This document shows positions 16,168-24,817 of a DNA stretch of 64,000 bases, one piece after another. The notes beneath the pieces are model-generated. The model was not told the DNA's origin. It saw nothing but the letters and a program-made list of their open reading frames with translations, and searched no databases. The first letter of the stretch is position 1, and each line of letters begins with the position of its first letter. The position numbers and the translations under genes were made by a program. The DNA comes from Bacillota bacterium (GTDB taxonomy: Bacteria; Bacillota; Desulfotomaculia; Desulfotomaculales; Desulfohalotomaculaceae), in contig VENI01000005.1 of the NCBI GenBank assembly GCA_009711615.1, positions 496,001 through 560,000 of the forward strand, read 5' to 3'.

Positions 16168-18459
16168 CTATAATTGCTGAAGCATCCGCTGAAGTGCCAC
16201 AGCCGATTCAGCCCTTGATGCCTTACCCTGAGGATTAAACTGGTTTATTTCCCGACCTCTAGTAATACCATAGTTAACCATTAATGATATGGACGGTCTG
16301 GCCCATAGGCTGATATCTTGCAGGTCACTATAATGTTCCAAGGTTTTATCCTCTGGATCATACGGTATTTTTCCTCCGCTTAGTGCCCGGGCAATCATCA
16401 CCGCCATTTGTTCCCTGGTTATAAGGTCATTGGGTGCGAAGGTATGCTCTGAATAGCCCGCCACCAGTTTCGCTTCCACCGCCGCCCCTATAGTTCCACT
16501 GTACCAGGCCCCCGGGGAAACATCATGAAATTTCGCAGCACCGGCAGGTGATTCCACCAGCTTTAGCGTACGCACCAGCATACTGGCAAACTGCGCCCTT
16601 GTTACCTGCTCATTAGGGCGAAATGTGCCATCTGGGTAACCGGCTAAAATATTTTGTCTAGACATGCTGGATATCACATCTTCCGCCCAGTGGTTTTTGG
16701 TGTCTAAGTAAATCACAGGTTTATCCGTCTTCAACCGGCTTTTTAAAGCCGCATAAGCTAAATCGTAAACCGCTGTCAATTGTGGTTTTTCCCCTTCTGA
16801 GCTGGCTGGATAGTAGTAAATGCTGGTTCCCGTCGGAATATCTTTAAAAGGTATCTGGCCATCATACTTACTGTTTTTAACCAACAATACTTCCGTTTCA
16901 GAGGATACATCTAAGTTTCCACCGTCATAGGTGTCAATATACTTACCATCCTGACTACTGAATTTCACTTCACCACGCAGCGGCATTTCGCCAAATAATA
17001 AGCTAAAGGGCTGCGGCCCCTCTTGGATATCACTGCCCTTTATTTGAATAGAATAAGTTTGATCCGAATAAACCTTACTTTGGACACTATCTATAGTAAC
17101 AACTTCAACATTGTTCTTTTTATCTCCACCAATATTGTTATTTCCCCACAAATCCCTACCATCTGGGGTTGTTACTTTTAAATCCAGATCATTCACCAAT
17201 ACATTATTAGCCCCCGGGCGCTGTGGATAATCGCTCCACACTAAAGTCACCTTTAAAGGAGCATTTCCACTTGCATCAAACTCAAACTCCATTTGCTGTT
17301 CTTCGTTAATTTTCAAGTTGTCATAGATGGCTGTTTTCTTGTTCTCCAAAGTCATTAATGAACCATGTAGGTCAATTAAGCCAAAGCCCTGACTTAACCG
17401 GGATTCACCAGGAAGCTCTTTAGCACCGTGAATTAAAGCTGCTTTTACCAATGCCGCCGAAGGATTAATGTTTTTAATATCTGTAAAGTACTGCCTTGTT
17501 AAAATGGCTGAACCAGTGGCCAGTGCCGTAGACATACTGGTACCCGACAGGTAGGAGTAACTGTGATCTTCTCCATCCCCATCTCTAGAGGCAGACAACA
17601 CCCAAGTTCCCGGTGCCACCAAGTCAGGCTTTATTCTACCATCAGTGGTACCCCTATTACTAAAGGCTGCCACCTGGTAGGGGTTGTCGGAATCCCGGTC
17701 AATCCCCCTTGGACTTTCAGTAGCACCCACTGTAAGGGTGTTTTTAGCCGATCCGGGCGATGTCACATAGCTGGATTCATCGTCCCCAAAGTTCCCGGCA
17801 GATTTTAGTACCAACATCTCCGGATGTTCCCAGACAAACTGATCTAAAGAACTGGCATTTTGATCGTATATACCACTATCCTCGGTGAACCCCCAGCTGT
17901 TGGAGTGAATACGTACACCTCCATTAACATAGGCGTCTTCCAGCAGGGAGTATAAATCTGGCAGTTCCAATTTACCCGTGGATTGGTTATGGGTAGCCTG
18001 AAAGTACAGTTCGGCGTTGGGGGCAATTCCCTTCAAACGTTGTCCAGACTGTGCACCACTGCCCGCAATAGTGGCGGCAATATGGGTACCGTGGCCAAAG
18101 GGGTCGTCCCACCCGTCACCACTGTAATCTTTAACACCAATTATCTTATCCCGTAAATCCGGATGCAGGGTATCCAAAACTCCTGTACCCAAACCAGTAT
18201 CGGCTACGCCCACAACTTGTCCTTCACCATTAAGGCCTAAACCATTTCGGATAAAATTAGGATTGTTCCACACCAACGGAGCGCCCAAAATCACAGAGGA
18301 AACATCGTTTTCCGGTTGCGCAGAAATATTATATGTGCCTGCCCAAGCATAGTTAACAGAACTAATAAACAGCAGGAACACTAATACCATCGATATAAGT
18401 TTATATCTATTTAACAAGGCAAAACACAACTCCTTGACATAGGCTAATAATGCACACAT
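16168..18459 (-). CDS. S-layer-anchored subtilisin-like serine protease (S8 + SLH)
   Basis: A secreted protease held at the cell surface. A signal peptide ends near NYAWA (residue 40). The S8 domain covers about 60-350 with the triad Asp87 (VADTG), His123 (GHGTHIA) and Ser308 (SGTSMS), plus the oxyanion Asn in SAGN (about 223). A beta-sandwich of the proprotein-convertase type follows (VTLVWSDYP, VNDLDLKV). Three SLH repeats end the protein (NHWAEDVISSM..., VSPGAWYSGTIGAAVEAKL..., SLWARPSISLM...). There is little or no propeptide. The ATG at 18459 gives the longest frame; a TTG at 18417 after AAGGAG is an alternative. CsaB (26564) would make the wall ligand for the SLH repeats. Confidence 0.9.
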   Translation of the reverse strand: MCALLAYVKELCFALLNRYKLISMVLVFLLFISSVNYAWAGTYNISAQPENDVSSVILGAPLVWNNPNFIRNGLGLNGEGQVVGVADTGLGTGVLDTLHPDLRDKIIGVKDYSGDGWDDPFGHGTHIAATIAGSGAQSGQRLKGIAPNAELYFQATHNQSTGKLELPDLYSLLEDAYVNGGVRIHSNSWGFTEDSGIYDQNASSLDQFVWEHPEMLVLKSAGNFGDDESSYVTSPGSAKNTLTVGATESPRGIDRDSDNPYQVAAFSNRGTTDGRIKPDLVAPGTWVLSASRDGDGEDHSYSYLSGTSMSTALATGSAILTRQYFTDIKNINPSAALVKAALIHGAKELPGESRLSQGFGLIDLHGSLMTLENKKTAIYDNLKINEEQQMEFEFDASGNAPLKVTLVWSDYPQRPGANNVLVNDLDLKVTTPDGRDLWGNNNIGGDKKNNVEVVTIDSVQSKVYSDQTYSIQIKGSDIQEGPQPFSLLFGEMPLRGEVKFSSQDGKYIDTYDGGNLDVSSETEVLLVKNSKYDGQIPFKDIPTGTSIYYYPASSEGEKPQLTAVYDLAYAALKSRLKTDKPVIYLDTKNHWAEDVISSMSRQNILAGYPDGTFRPNEQVTRAQFASMLVRTLKLVESPAGAAKFHDVSPGAWYSGTIGAAVEAKLVAGYSEHTFAPNDLITREQMAVMIARALSGGKIPYDPEDKTLEHYSDLQDISLWARPSISLMVNYGITRGREINQFNPQGKASRAESAVALQRMLQQL

Positions 18460-18506
18460 ATATGTTCATTTCGTTATTAGTAAGTTTAAATCCTTTATTA
18501 TATCGA

Positions 18507-18534
18507 CAAAAAAACCTGGCATTACTGCCAGGTT
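18507..18534 (-). terminator. Terminator of the second SLH protein gene
   Basis: AACCTGGCA/TGCCAGGTT stem, 4-base loop, followed by a long T run on the minus strand. Confidence 0.88.
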
Positions 18535-18553
18535 ATTCGTAAATTATCTATTT

Positions 18554-20017
18554 TTATTGATTTGCGTTTTTATTTTCCATTAACTTATATACTACTTTGG
18601 CTGCCTGCACCCTGGTTAAAGGCTGCTGGGCTGCAAATTTATAGCGGTATTTATAATTGGGGTCCTTCATTCCCACTAAGTATTTTGACTTATAAGCGGC
18701 ATAAATATATGGTTTTGCCCAGGGAGACATGGTCTCCGTATCGGTATAGATTCTGCCAATAATCCGGCTGATTAAGTCTAAATCGTCATACAGCCTTAAG
18801 TTGGCTGCCCTGGCCACCATTACCGCCCCTTGTTCACGGGTGACAATGCTGGTGGGAGAGAAGTTAATCCCATTCAGCAGACCGTGGCTGGCTGCAGCTT
18901 GCAAGTAAGGGTCTTTGGTGGTAATGGGGTAACCATAGTCACCAATGCCGCTTATCTCTCCATGGGGCAGATCCAACGCTTTCACTATCATGGAGGCATA
19001 TTCCCCTTGGGTAATATACTGCTGAATACCGTTAAAGGACTTCAAACCAAAATTATTTGAGGATTGGTTTAAGGGTTGCATAATCCCCTTGGCATATAAA
19101 GGCATAACATATGTTTTAGCCCACTGGGTGTTTTCATCTCCCCAGCTGAAGTCAATAAAATTACCGGCAAAGTTAAAGACACCATAGTATCCAAAGCCGT
19201 TCTTGGGGAAAGTGACTGTAATGGTGTTTTCCTCGGTGTTCACCCTGCCACCCAGGTTCTCAACTGCTGATTTATTAGGGCTACCATCATAGTCTTTAAA
19301 CCACAGCACCGTTAGGGTATCTAGGCCTTTGCCTATGTTCTTGGCATCATATTTCAGAGTTAATGTACCTGAATCAAGTAGTGAATACTCATCAATATCG
19401 TCATCATCTTCGTCAACATCACCACCAGTTATTCTGTACAATCGACTGGAGGGAGTATAGTTAAATCCGCCACTGCCTCGTATGTACTCTCTGTCGTAAA
19501 TGGAGAAGTCAATGTTTTGATTCCTGGCTATTTCATCACGGCCATCTTCCAGAATGACGTTTCTTCCTATATCAAGTACTACATCACCGTCAAAGACTTC
19601 AATTGATGTTTCATCTGTTATGTCCGGCACCCGATAATAGGACTTTGGTGCAGCGGCATCAACATAGTCAATGATAATTTCTACTGTGGTGCCATTGGCA
19701 TCTACAGTGATTGTGTTGTCACCGGGTTCAAGCTTTAGGTCTTCATATTCCCAATCACGGCCGGAAACCTCTGCTTCCTCACCATTAACAGTTGCCGTTG
19801 TATAAGTATTAGGATCTTCATTCTCTATTTCAATATCAACATAGTTGGATTGCACTATATATTTATCTTCATCGTCGTTGATAGCATCTATTTCGTCACC
19901 ATCAACATATACTTCAATATCCTCGGCATCAAAGGCCCAAGCCGGCGTGTGGAAGCTAAAAAATACAGCTAGAGAAGTTATCAAAAATATTACTTTGGTG
20001 CTCTTGATAGTAGTCAT
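18554..20017 (-). CDS. Secreted SLH-domain surface protein
   Basis: 487 residues. A signal peptide (residues about 1-28, ending PAWA) precedes an acidic beta-rich region rich in Asp, Glu and Asn (about 29-150). This has cadherin-like or carbohydrate-type beta strands such as LKLEPGDNTITVDANG. A middle domain follows. Three SLH-like repeats occupy about 310-487 (QYITQGEYASMIVKALDL, FSPTSIVTREQGAVMVARAA, LTRVQAAKVVYKLME). Ligand or enzymatic activity is not evident. It lies immediately upstream of the SLH protease with its own terminator. Confidence 0.85.
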   Translation of the reverse strand: MTTIKSTKVIFLITSLAVFFSFHTPAWAFDAEDIEVYVDGDEIDAINDDEDKYIVQSNYVDIEIENEDPNTYTTATVNGEEAEVSGRDWEYEDLKLEPGDNTITVDANGTTVEIIIDYVDAAAPKSYYRVPDITDETSIEVFDGDVVLDIGRNVILEDGRDEIARNQNIDFSIYDREYIRGSGGFNYTPSSRLYRITGGDVDEDDDDIDEYSLLDSGTLTLKYDAKNIGKGLDTLTVLWFKDYDGSPNKSAVENLGGRVNTEENTITVTFPKNGFGYYGVFNFAGNFIDFSWGDENTQWAKTYVMPLYAKGIMQPLNQSSNNFGLKSFNGIQQYITQGEYASMIVKALDLPHGEISGIGDYGYPITTKDPYLQAAASHGLLNGINFSPTSIVTREQGAVMVARAANLRLYDDLDLISRIIGRIYTDTETMSPWAKPYIYAAYKSKYLVGMKDPNYKYRYKFAAQQPLTRVQAAKVVYKLMENKNANQ

Positions 20018-20115
20018 GTTGTTCTCCCCCTAAAGCAGTTAGATAACTATATAATCGGCAAATGTTCTAGTTACTTAACAAGTAAATTAAAAACCAAAAT
20101 TTAGCAGGTAACTCC

Positions 20116-20197
20116 GTAGGGGCCCGATTTATCGCGCCCCCGAAACATGCATACTCACATGCACTTCTTCTTTCCAACTTTCTACTTTCCACTTTCT
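20116..20197. repeat. Family A hairpin and CTTTCCA heptamers
   Basis: Hairpin at 20116-20141 (GTAGGGGCCCGATTTATCGCGCCCC, one stem mismatch; given as arms GGGCCCGA/TCGCGCCC). The heptamer run at 20169-20197 touches the stop codon of the phosphohexomutase gene. Confidence 0.75.
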
Positions 20198-21653
20198 AAA
20201 GCTTCAGCTTTTCCTTCATCTCCTGCTGTATTTCCTCTACTCTTTCCAAACTCTCTGCCTCGGCGTAAATACGGAATAATGGTTCTGTTCCTGATGGCCG
20301 GATTAATGTCCAGGAACCGTCTTCCAGCACCAATTTGGTTCCATCTATGGTTATCCGGCCGGTAACTTTTTTGCCTGCCACTGTGGCTGGTTTAAACCCT
20401 TTTAATTCCTCCAGCACCCGGGCCTTTTCCTCCGGGGTGGTGCGCAGGTCCAATCGGCGGCTATATACCTGGCCAAATTTGCTGCTTACTTCCTCCAGTA
20501 AGTCAGTAAGGCTCTTGCCGTGATGGGCCATCATCTCTACTGCCAGCAGGTTGGCCAGAATTCCGTCTTTCTCTGGAATATGTCCTTTAATGGACAGGCC
20601 GCCGCTTTCTTCGCCACCCATAATGGCACCTTTTTCATGCAGGCACTGGCCAATGTATTTAAAGCCCACCGGGGTCTCTTCTACAGTCTGCCCATATTTC
20701 TCGGCAATTCTATCCATCAAATGGGTAGTGGCCACTGTCCTGGCGGCAGAACCCCTAAGACCTTTTGCTTCCATCAGGTGGTAATATAGCATCGGCAAAA
20801 ACTGGTTTGGGGTTATGTACTGGCCGTTACTGTCGATAATGCCAAACCGGTCGGCATCTCCGTCCAGCGCTAACCCAATATCTGCTCCCACTTCTTTCAT
20901 TTTCTCCCGCAGTTCCTCTAGGGAATCTCCTTTTGGCTCCGGCATGCCACCGCCAAACAATGGGTCCCGGTAATTATTTATAGTTACAACATCCGCCCCG
21001 GCTTTTTTCAGAAGTGTATCTAAGTAGCCAATACCAGCGCCATACATGGGGTCAATAACAATTTTCACTTTTGATTTACCAATAACGTCAAGATCAACAA
21101 TTTCAATGATCTTTTTTATGTAGTCATCAAAGGGGTCTATATCTTTTATATTCTTATAGTCCGGCACTTGATGTTCTTTAATCATGTGACCGTAACGGCC
21201 TTCCGCTTCTTCCAATACCCCTTGACAGTAGTACTCATGCTGTCTTCTAATATTTTCTTCTATTTGCTTGGTAATGTGTGGCAGTGCCGGTCCGGCATAC
21301 TCCGGTATAAACTTAAACCCGTTATATTCCGGCGGATTGTGGCTGGCAGTAAGCATTACTGCCCCTGCGGCGTTATGTAAAGTAATAGCAAAGGCTGTTA
21401 CTGGGGTTGGTGCAGGCTTCTTAATCAGATACACCGGCACACCTTTTTTATTCAACTCTTCAGCCACTTCTTCGGCAAATCGGTCGGATAAAAAGCGGTT
21501 GTCATAACCAATAACTACTCCCCGCTGCTGCATTTCTTCGGCAATTATATAGTCGGCCACCGCCCGGCTAACCAATCGAACATTATCAAATATAAAATCC
21601 TCGGCGATAATTCCCCGCCATCCATCTGTACCAAAAGCAATTTGCAAAGGCAT
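20196..21653 (-). CDS. Phosphoglucomutase/phosphomannomutase
   Basis: An alpha-D-phosphohexomutase that interconverts hexose 1- and 6-phosphates, feeding GalU and RfbA. 485 residues. The phosphoserine loop is MLTASHNPPEYNGFK, the Mg loop LALDGDADRFGI, the sugar loop GGEESGG and the phosphate loop LIRPSGTEPLFRIY. The ATG at 21653 has GGGGGA nine bases upstream; a TTG 21 bases earlier is less likely. Substrate preference (glucose or mannose) cannot be told from the motifs. Confidence 0.92.
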   Translation of the reverse strand: MPLQIAFGTDGWRGIIAEDFIFDNVRLVSRAVADYIIAEEMQQRGVVIGYDNRFLSDRFAEEVAEELNKKGVPVYLIKKPAPTPVTAFAITLHNAAGAVMLTASHNPPEYNGFKFIPEYAGPALPHITKQIEENIRRQHEYYCQGVLEEAEGRYGHMIKEHQVPDYKNIKDIDPFDDYIKKIIEIVDLDVIGKSKVKIVIDPMYGAGIGYLDTLLKKAGADVVTINNYRDPLFGGGMPEPKGDSLEELREKMKEVGADIGLALDGDADRFGIIDSNGQYITPNQFLPMLYYHLMEAKGLRGSAARTVATTHLMDRIAEKYGQTVEETPVGFKYIGQCLHEKGAIMGGEESGGLSIKGHIPEKDGILANLLAVEMMAHHGKSLTDLLEEVSSKFGQVYSRRLDLRTTPEEKARVLEELKGFKPATVAGKKVTGRITIDGTKLVLEDGSWTLIRPSGTEPLFRIYAEAESLERVEEIQQEMKEKLKL

Positions 21654-21698
21654 CTTAACGGTTCCCCCAATCAATTTAAAAATATCACATAGAATTCT

Positions 21699-21722
21699 GT
21701 AGGGGTTCGATTCATCGAACCC
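21699..21722. repeat. Family A hairpin
   Basis: GTAGGGGTTCGA-TTCA-TCGAACCC upstream of the phosphohexomutase gene. The rest of 21654-21894 shows no gene. Confidence 0.85.
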
Positions 21723-21894
21723 ATGACATTCATTTTAGCTTGCACATTATTAATTTAAATACAACCAATATTTTTCCTGCAAACCGGGCAAAATATTCAT
21801 CTTTTTCCAGTATGAGTTTAGTTCTACAACTAGCTGGCAATAATATATTTAGAAGTACTAAACCTAAGTAACAATCAAGGAGGTTTTAACATAT

Positions 21895-21996
21895 ATGAGT
21901 AAAACAGCTGTTAAAATAGATAAGCGCAAAGACATGTATCAGGACTACTTAAAATGGCTTAAGGTAAAAAAAAATACCAAGCAAAGCAAAAGATAA
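21895..21996 (+). CDS. Unannotated small lysine-rich protein, 33 residues
   Basis: The frame begins MSKTAVKIDKRKDMYQDYLK and ends with a lysine-rich tail. It starts at ATG (21895) with a strong AAGGAGG about nine bases upstream. Its stop codon lies in a strong terminator hairpin. It is one of only two plus-strand genes in the window. The composition (about a third Lys/Arg, with the amphipathic stretch DMYQDYLKWLK) suggests a nucleic-acid or membrane-associated peptide, but I do not recognise a family. Confidence 0.7.
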   Translation: MSKTAVKIDKRKDMYQDYLKWLKVKKNTKQSKR

Positions 21997-22017
21997 CCGG
22001 CAGCGGTTATCTTTTCT
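21992..22017. terminator. Bidirectional terminator shared by two convergent genes
   Basis: GATAACCG/CGGTTATC with loop GCAG, then TTTTCTT on the plus strand. Each arm contains the TAA stop codon of one of the two genes meeting here. Confidence 0.88.
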
Positions 22018-22912
22018 TATATGTTTCTTTAAGCCCTAACTCCAACGTCCAACGGGGCCGCCAGTTTAGCTGCTCTTTTATCTTCTTATTTGACAAGTAA
22101 CTGTGTACTATATCACCCGCCCTAGGTTGCATATATTCAGCTTCTCCACTAAAGCCGGCAATATCTTTCAGTAGGTTCACTAACTTATTTACACTGGTTG
22201 GTTCATTAGTACTGACATTTAATACCTGATTGTCACCGCTAAACAGTGCTGCTATATTCGCACTGGCCACGTCTTTTACATAAACAAAATCCCTGGTCTG
22301 CTGGCCATTTCCATAAATCACCGGAGGAAAACCTTGCTGCAGCCGCTCAACAAACTTGGAAACCACTCCCCCTTCACCCAAAGCATCTTGCCTTGGGCCG
22401 TAAACATTGGCATAACGTAATACTGAGAATTTCAAGCCATACAAATCATGGAAGAGTTTTAAATACCGCTCACCGGTATGCTTGGAAAGGCCGTAGCCGC
22501 ACATAGGTTTAATGGGGTGCTTTTCATCCACCGGCAGATATTCTGGTTCACCATACACAGCTGCTGAGGAAGCATAGATTATCTTTTTGACTTCAACTAA
22601 TCGGCAAGCTTCTAATATGTTAACGGTTCCCATAACATTTATTCGGGCATCATCCGCTGGCTGTTCTATTGAAACAGGCACACTCACCTGGGCTGCCTGG
22701 TGAATTACAGCATTGGGCTGAAAATCAGCAACCACCTTTATTAATTCTATACTACAGATATCCAAGTTGATGAACTCCACCCCGGGGTTAAGGTTATCCA
22801 GTTTACCGGTGGAAAGGTTGTCAACCACCAGCACCCGGTACCCCTGTTCCACTAACATATCAACAATATGAGAACCAATAAACCCCGCTCCCCCAGTAAC
22901 TAAAATACGCAC
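22007..22912 (-). CDS. NAD-dependent sugar-nucleotide epimerase/dehydratase
   Basis: An extended short-chain dehydrogenase of about 301 residues, most like UDP-glucose/GlcNAc 4-epimerases. The NAD motif is VTGGAGFIGSH and the catalytic dyad is in YGLSKHTGE, with the upstream serine in ASSAAVYGEP. Substrate cannot be fixed from sequence. The GTG at 22912 is preferred (GGGGGA nine bases upstream, and homologues start with RILVTGG); an ATG at 22921 or 22930 is possible. A separate galE lies at 39090. Its stop codon lies within a shared terminator hairpin. Confidence 0.87.
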   Translation of the reverse strand: MRILVTGGAGFIGSHIVDMLVEQGYRVLVVDNLSTGKLDNLNPGVEFINLDICSIELIKVVADFQPNAVIHQAAQVSVPVSIEQPADDARINVMGTVNILEACRLVEVKKIIYASSAAVYGEPEYLPVDEKHPIKPMCGYGLSKHTGERYLKLFHDLYGLKFSVLRYANVYGPRQDALGEGGVVSKFVERLQQGFPPVIYGNGQQTRDFVYVKDVASANIAALFSGDNQVLNVSTNEPTSVNKLVNLLKDIAGFSGEAEYMQPRAGDIVHSYLSNKKIKEQLNWRPRWTLELGLKETYKKR

Positions 22913-22965
22913 CAACCGCATTCCCCCCATAGTAGTTCTATGTAATGGGTATGCACCGGTGCGTA

Positions 22966-23370
22966 TTATAATGTCAGTATCTTTTTGGCATATTCTTTAT
23001 AATCGCTTAAGTGTTCTTCTATAATTTTTTCTACAACTTTTATGTTCAACTTTTGGTAGTCATGTACGGCTATATTTCGAAAGCCCACCATTGCCTTAAG
23101 ACGCCTGGCCAATGATTTATCTATAATGTTATGTTGACATAATAACTCAAATGCTTCGCCACTGCTCTGCGGAATTCCCAAGTCCTCTTCAGATATAATA
23201 TACATTGCCAGATCAATACTTGCCTCGCAAGCCCTTTGAATATTTAAAATTATTGAATCCTGCTTTGTAAAGTTATTTAGATTATTGGGATTATCATCAT
23301 ATTCCTCTCTAATTCTTCTTATACAGCGCTCTATTATTTGAACCTTATTTAATATCACATCATTCTGCAT
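22966..23370 (-). CDS. hepT: HEPN-domain toxin HepT
   Basis: 134 residues, all helical, of the DUF86/HepT family of HEPN ribonucleases. The catalytic and regulatory motif RX4HXY is present as RNIAVHDY. In characterised systems the His/Arg cleave RNA and the Tyr is AMPylated by MntA to silence the toxin. It overlaps mntA by 11 bases, so the two are translationally coupled, antitoxin first. The motif is intact, so an active toxin is expected (inference). Confidence 0.9.
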   Translation of the reverse strand: MQNDVILNKVQIIERCIRRIREEYDDNPNNLNNFTKQDSIILNIQRACEASIDLAMYIISEEDLGIPQSSGEAFELLCQHNIIDKSLARRLKAMVGFRNIAVHDYQKLNIKVVEKIIEEHLSDYKEYAKKILTL

Positions 23371-23770
23371 AAACTGAACCCCGCCTAGTTATTTTATCAA
23401 GTATATGCTTTCGTTCTTCATTAAGTCGGGCATATTTTTTATAAGTTAATATTTGAAAATGCACTCTTTTCTTCTCATTTACGCAATAAATTACCTTTCC
23501 CTTACTAAGTATCTGCATTTGAAAAACCGTTGTAGCCTCTTCCAAGTCTATTATGTCAACATTTCTGCCCAGTAGTTCTGCAAGTTCTTGGCTCATTAAA
23601 AATAAATTATACGCACTGATTTTCTTATTACTCAAAAATGCAATGTCAATATCACTATCAGATCTCATGTTCCCACTTGCAGCAGAACCGAATAAAATAA
23701 TCAAATATGGTGAGACCTTTTCTATAAGATACTTCTTTATTATTTCAAGATCTGTTTTTTCAATAACCAT
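23360..23770 (-). CDS. mntA: MNT-domain nucleotidyltransferase antitoxin MntA
   Basis: About 136 residues of the minimal nucleotidyltransferase fold. The active-site motif GSX10DXD is exact (GSAASGNMRSDSDID). The third acidic residue is expected near NVDIIDLEEA. Members AMPylate the HepT tyrosine. The ATG at 23770 follows GGTGG; an in-frame start at 23788 is less likely. The HepT gene follows directly. The pair is a type VII-like toxin-antitoxin module in otherwise ordinary envelope genes. Confidence 0.9.
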   Translation of the reverse strand: MVIEKTDLEIIKKYLIEKVSPYLIILFGSAASGNMRSDSDIDIAFLSNKKISAYNLFLMSQELAELLGRNVDIIDLEEATTVFQMQILSKGKVIYCVNEKKRVHFQILTYKKYARLNEERKHILDKITRRGSVYAE

Positions 23771-23851
23771 AGCCTTCCACCTTATCAAATAACTGCTTTA
23801 TTATAGTATAGCAAAGATTACATGTTTTTAGCTATAAAAAAGAACGATTAC

Positions 23852-23885
23852 TTCAACAGACAGAAGAACCGTCCCCTTGTCTTTT
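23852..23885. repeat. REP-like repeat (GACAAGGGGACGGTTCTTCTG type)
   Basis: On the minus strand the sequence reads GACAAGGGGACGGTTCTTCT followed by GTCTGTT. I recognise this as a dispersed repeat type common in Clostridia and often linked to REP-associated transposases. No transposase is present here. It abuts the galU stop codon. Confidence 0.55.
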
Positions 23886-24761
23886 TTAACACAAAATTTC
23901 CCGTAAATACTTCTTAAACTCCTCGGATAAATCTTCTCTTTCCAACGCAAACTCCACTGTGGCTTTCAAGTAGCCTAGTTTGTCTCCTACGTCGTAGCGT
24001 TTGCCTTCGAAGGCTAGGCCGTAGATTGCTTCGCATTGGGCTAGGGCTTTTAGGGCGTCTGTTAGTTGAATTTCGCCCCCTGCCCCTGGTTTTGTTTTAT
24101 CCAGGAAGTCAAAAATTCTGGGGCTTATGATATAGCGACCCATTACCGCCAGGTTTGATGGTGCATCTTCCACCTTGGGCTTTTCCACCAAATCTTCTAC
24201 TCTGTAAACATTTTCCTCAACGTTATTTGCTGCTATAATTCCGTACTTGTTGGTGTCTTCATGGGGCACTTCCTGTACTGCCACTACGCTATAGCGGTAG
24301 TCATCATATACATCAATTAACTGTTTTAGACAGGGCTTGTTACTATTTACCACATCATCCCCCAGTAACACAGCAAAGGGTTCATCGGCAATAAATTTGC
24401 GGGCACATAAAATCGCATGCCCTAAACCCAGAGGTTCCTTTTGGCGGACATACTGCATGTCCACCATGGCACCAATGTCTTTCACCATTTTCAAAAGATC
24501 ATCTTTACCCTTTTCCGCCAGCTGCATTTCCAATTCCACTGATTTGTCAAAGTGGTCTTCAATGGCTCGCTTGTTGCGGCCGGTAATAATCAAAATATCT
24601 TCAATGCCGGAAGCCACCGCTTCCTCAATTATGTACTGGATAGTTGGCTTATCTACAATAGGCAACATTTCTTTAGGCTGTGACTTTGTTGCCGGTAAAA
24701 ACCTTGTGCCGATACCGGCCGCAGGAATAATAGCCTTACGGATTCTCTTTCGCATACGCAT
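23886..24761 (-). CDS. galU: UTP-glucose-1-phosphate uridylyltransferase
   Basis: Makes UDP-glucose from UTP and glucose 1-phosphate. 291 residues, normal. The nucleotide loop is IIPAAGIGTRFLPATKSQPKE. Further conserved stretches are VDKPTIQYIIEEA, LGLGHAI and GAGGEIQLTDALKAL. It starts at ATG after GGGG. It lies downstream of the WecA/TagO-type gene but is separated from it by a terminator. A decayed second copy lies at 38528-39058. Confidence 0.96.
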   Translation of the reverse strand: MRMRKRIRKAIIPAAGIGTRFLPATKSQPKEMLPIVDKPTIQYIIEEAVASGIEDILIITGRNKRAIEDHFDKSVELEMQLAEKGKDDLLKMVKDIGAMVDMQYVRQKEPLGLGHAILCARKFIADEPFAVLLGDDVVNSNKPCLKQLIDVYDDYRYSVVAVQEVPHEDTNKYGIIAANNVEENVYRVEDLVEKPKVEDAPSNLAVMGRYIISPRIFDFLDKTKPGAGGEIQLTDALKALAQCEAIYGLAFEGKRYDVGDKLGYLKATVEFALEREDLSEEFKKYLREILC

Positions 24762-24791
24762 ATTACTAAAACCCCTTCTCTACATATTTAC

Positions 24792-24816
24792 AAAAAGGCG
24801 CGATAATCGCGCCTTT
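24792..24816 (-). terminator. Terminator after the WecA/TagO-type gene
   Basis: GGCGCGAT/ATCGCGCC stem followed by TTTTT on the minus strand. Confidence 0.88.
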
Positions 24817-24817
24817 C

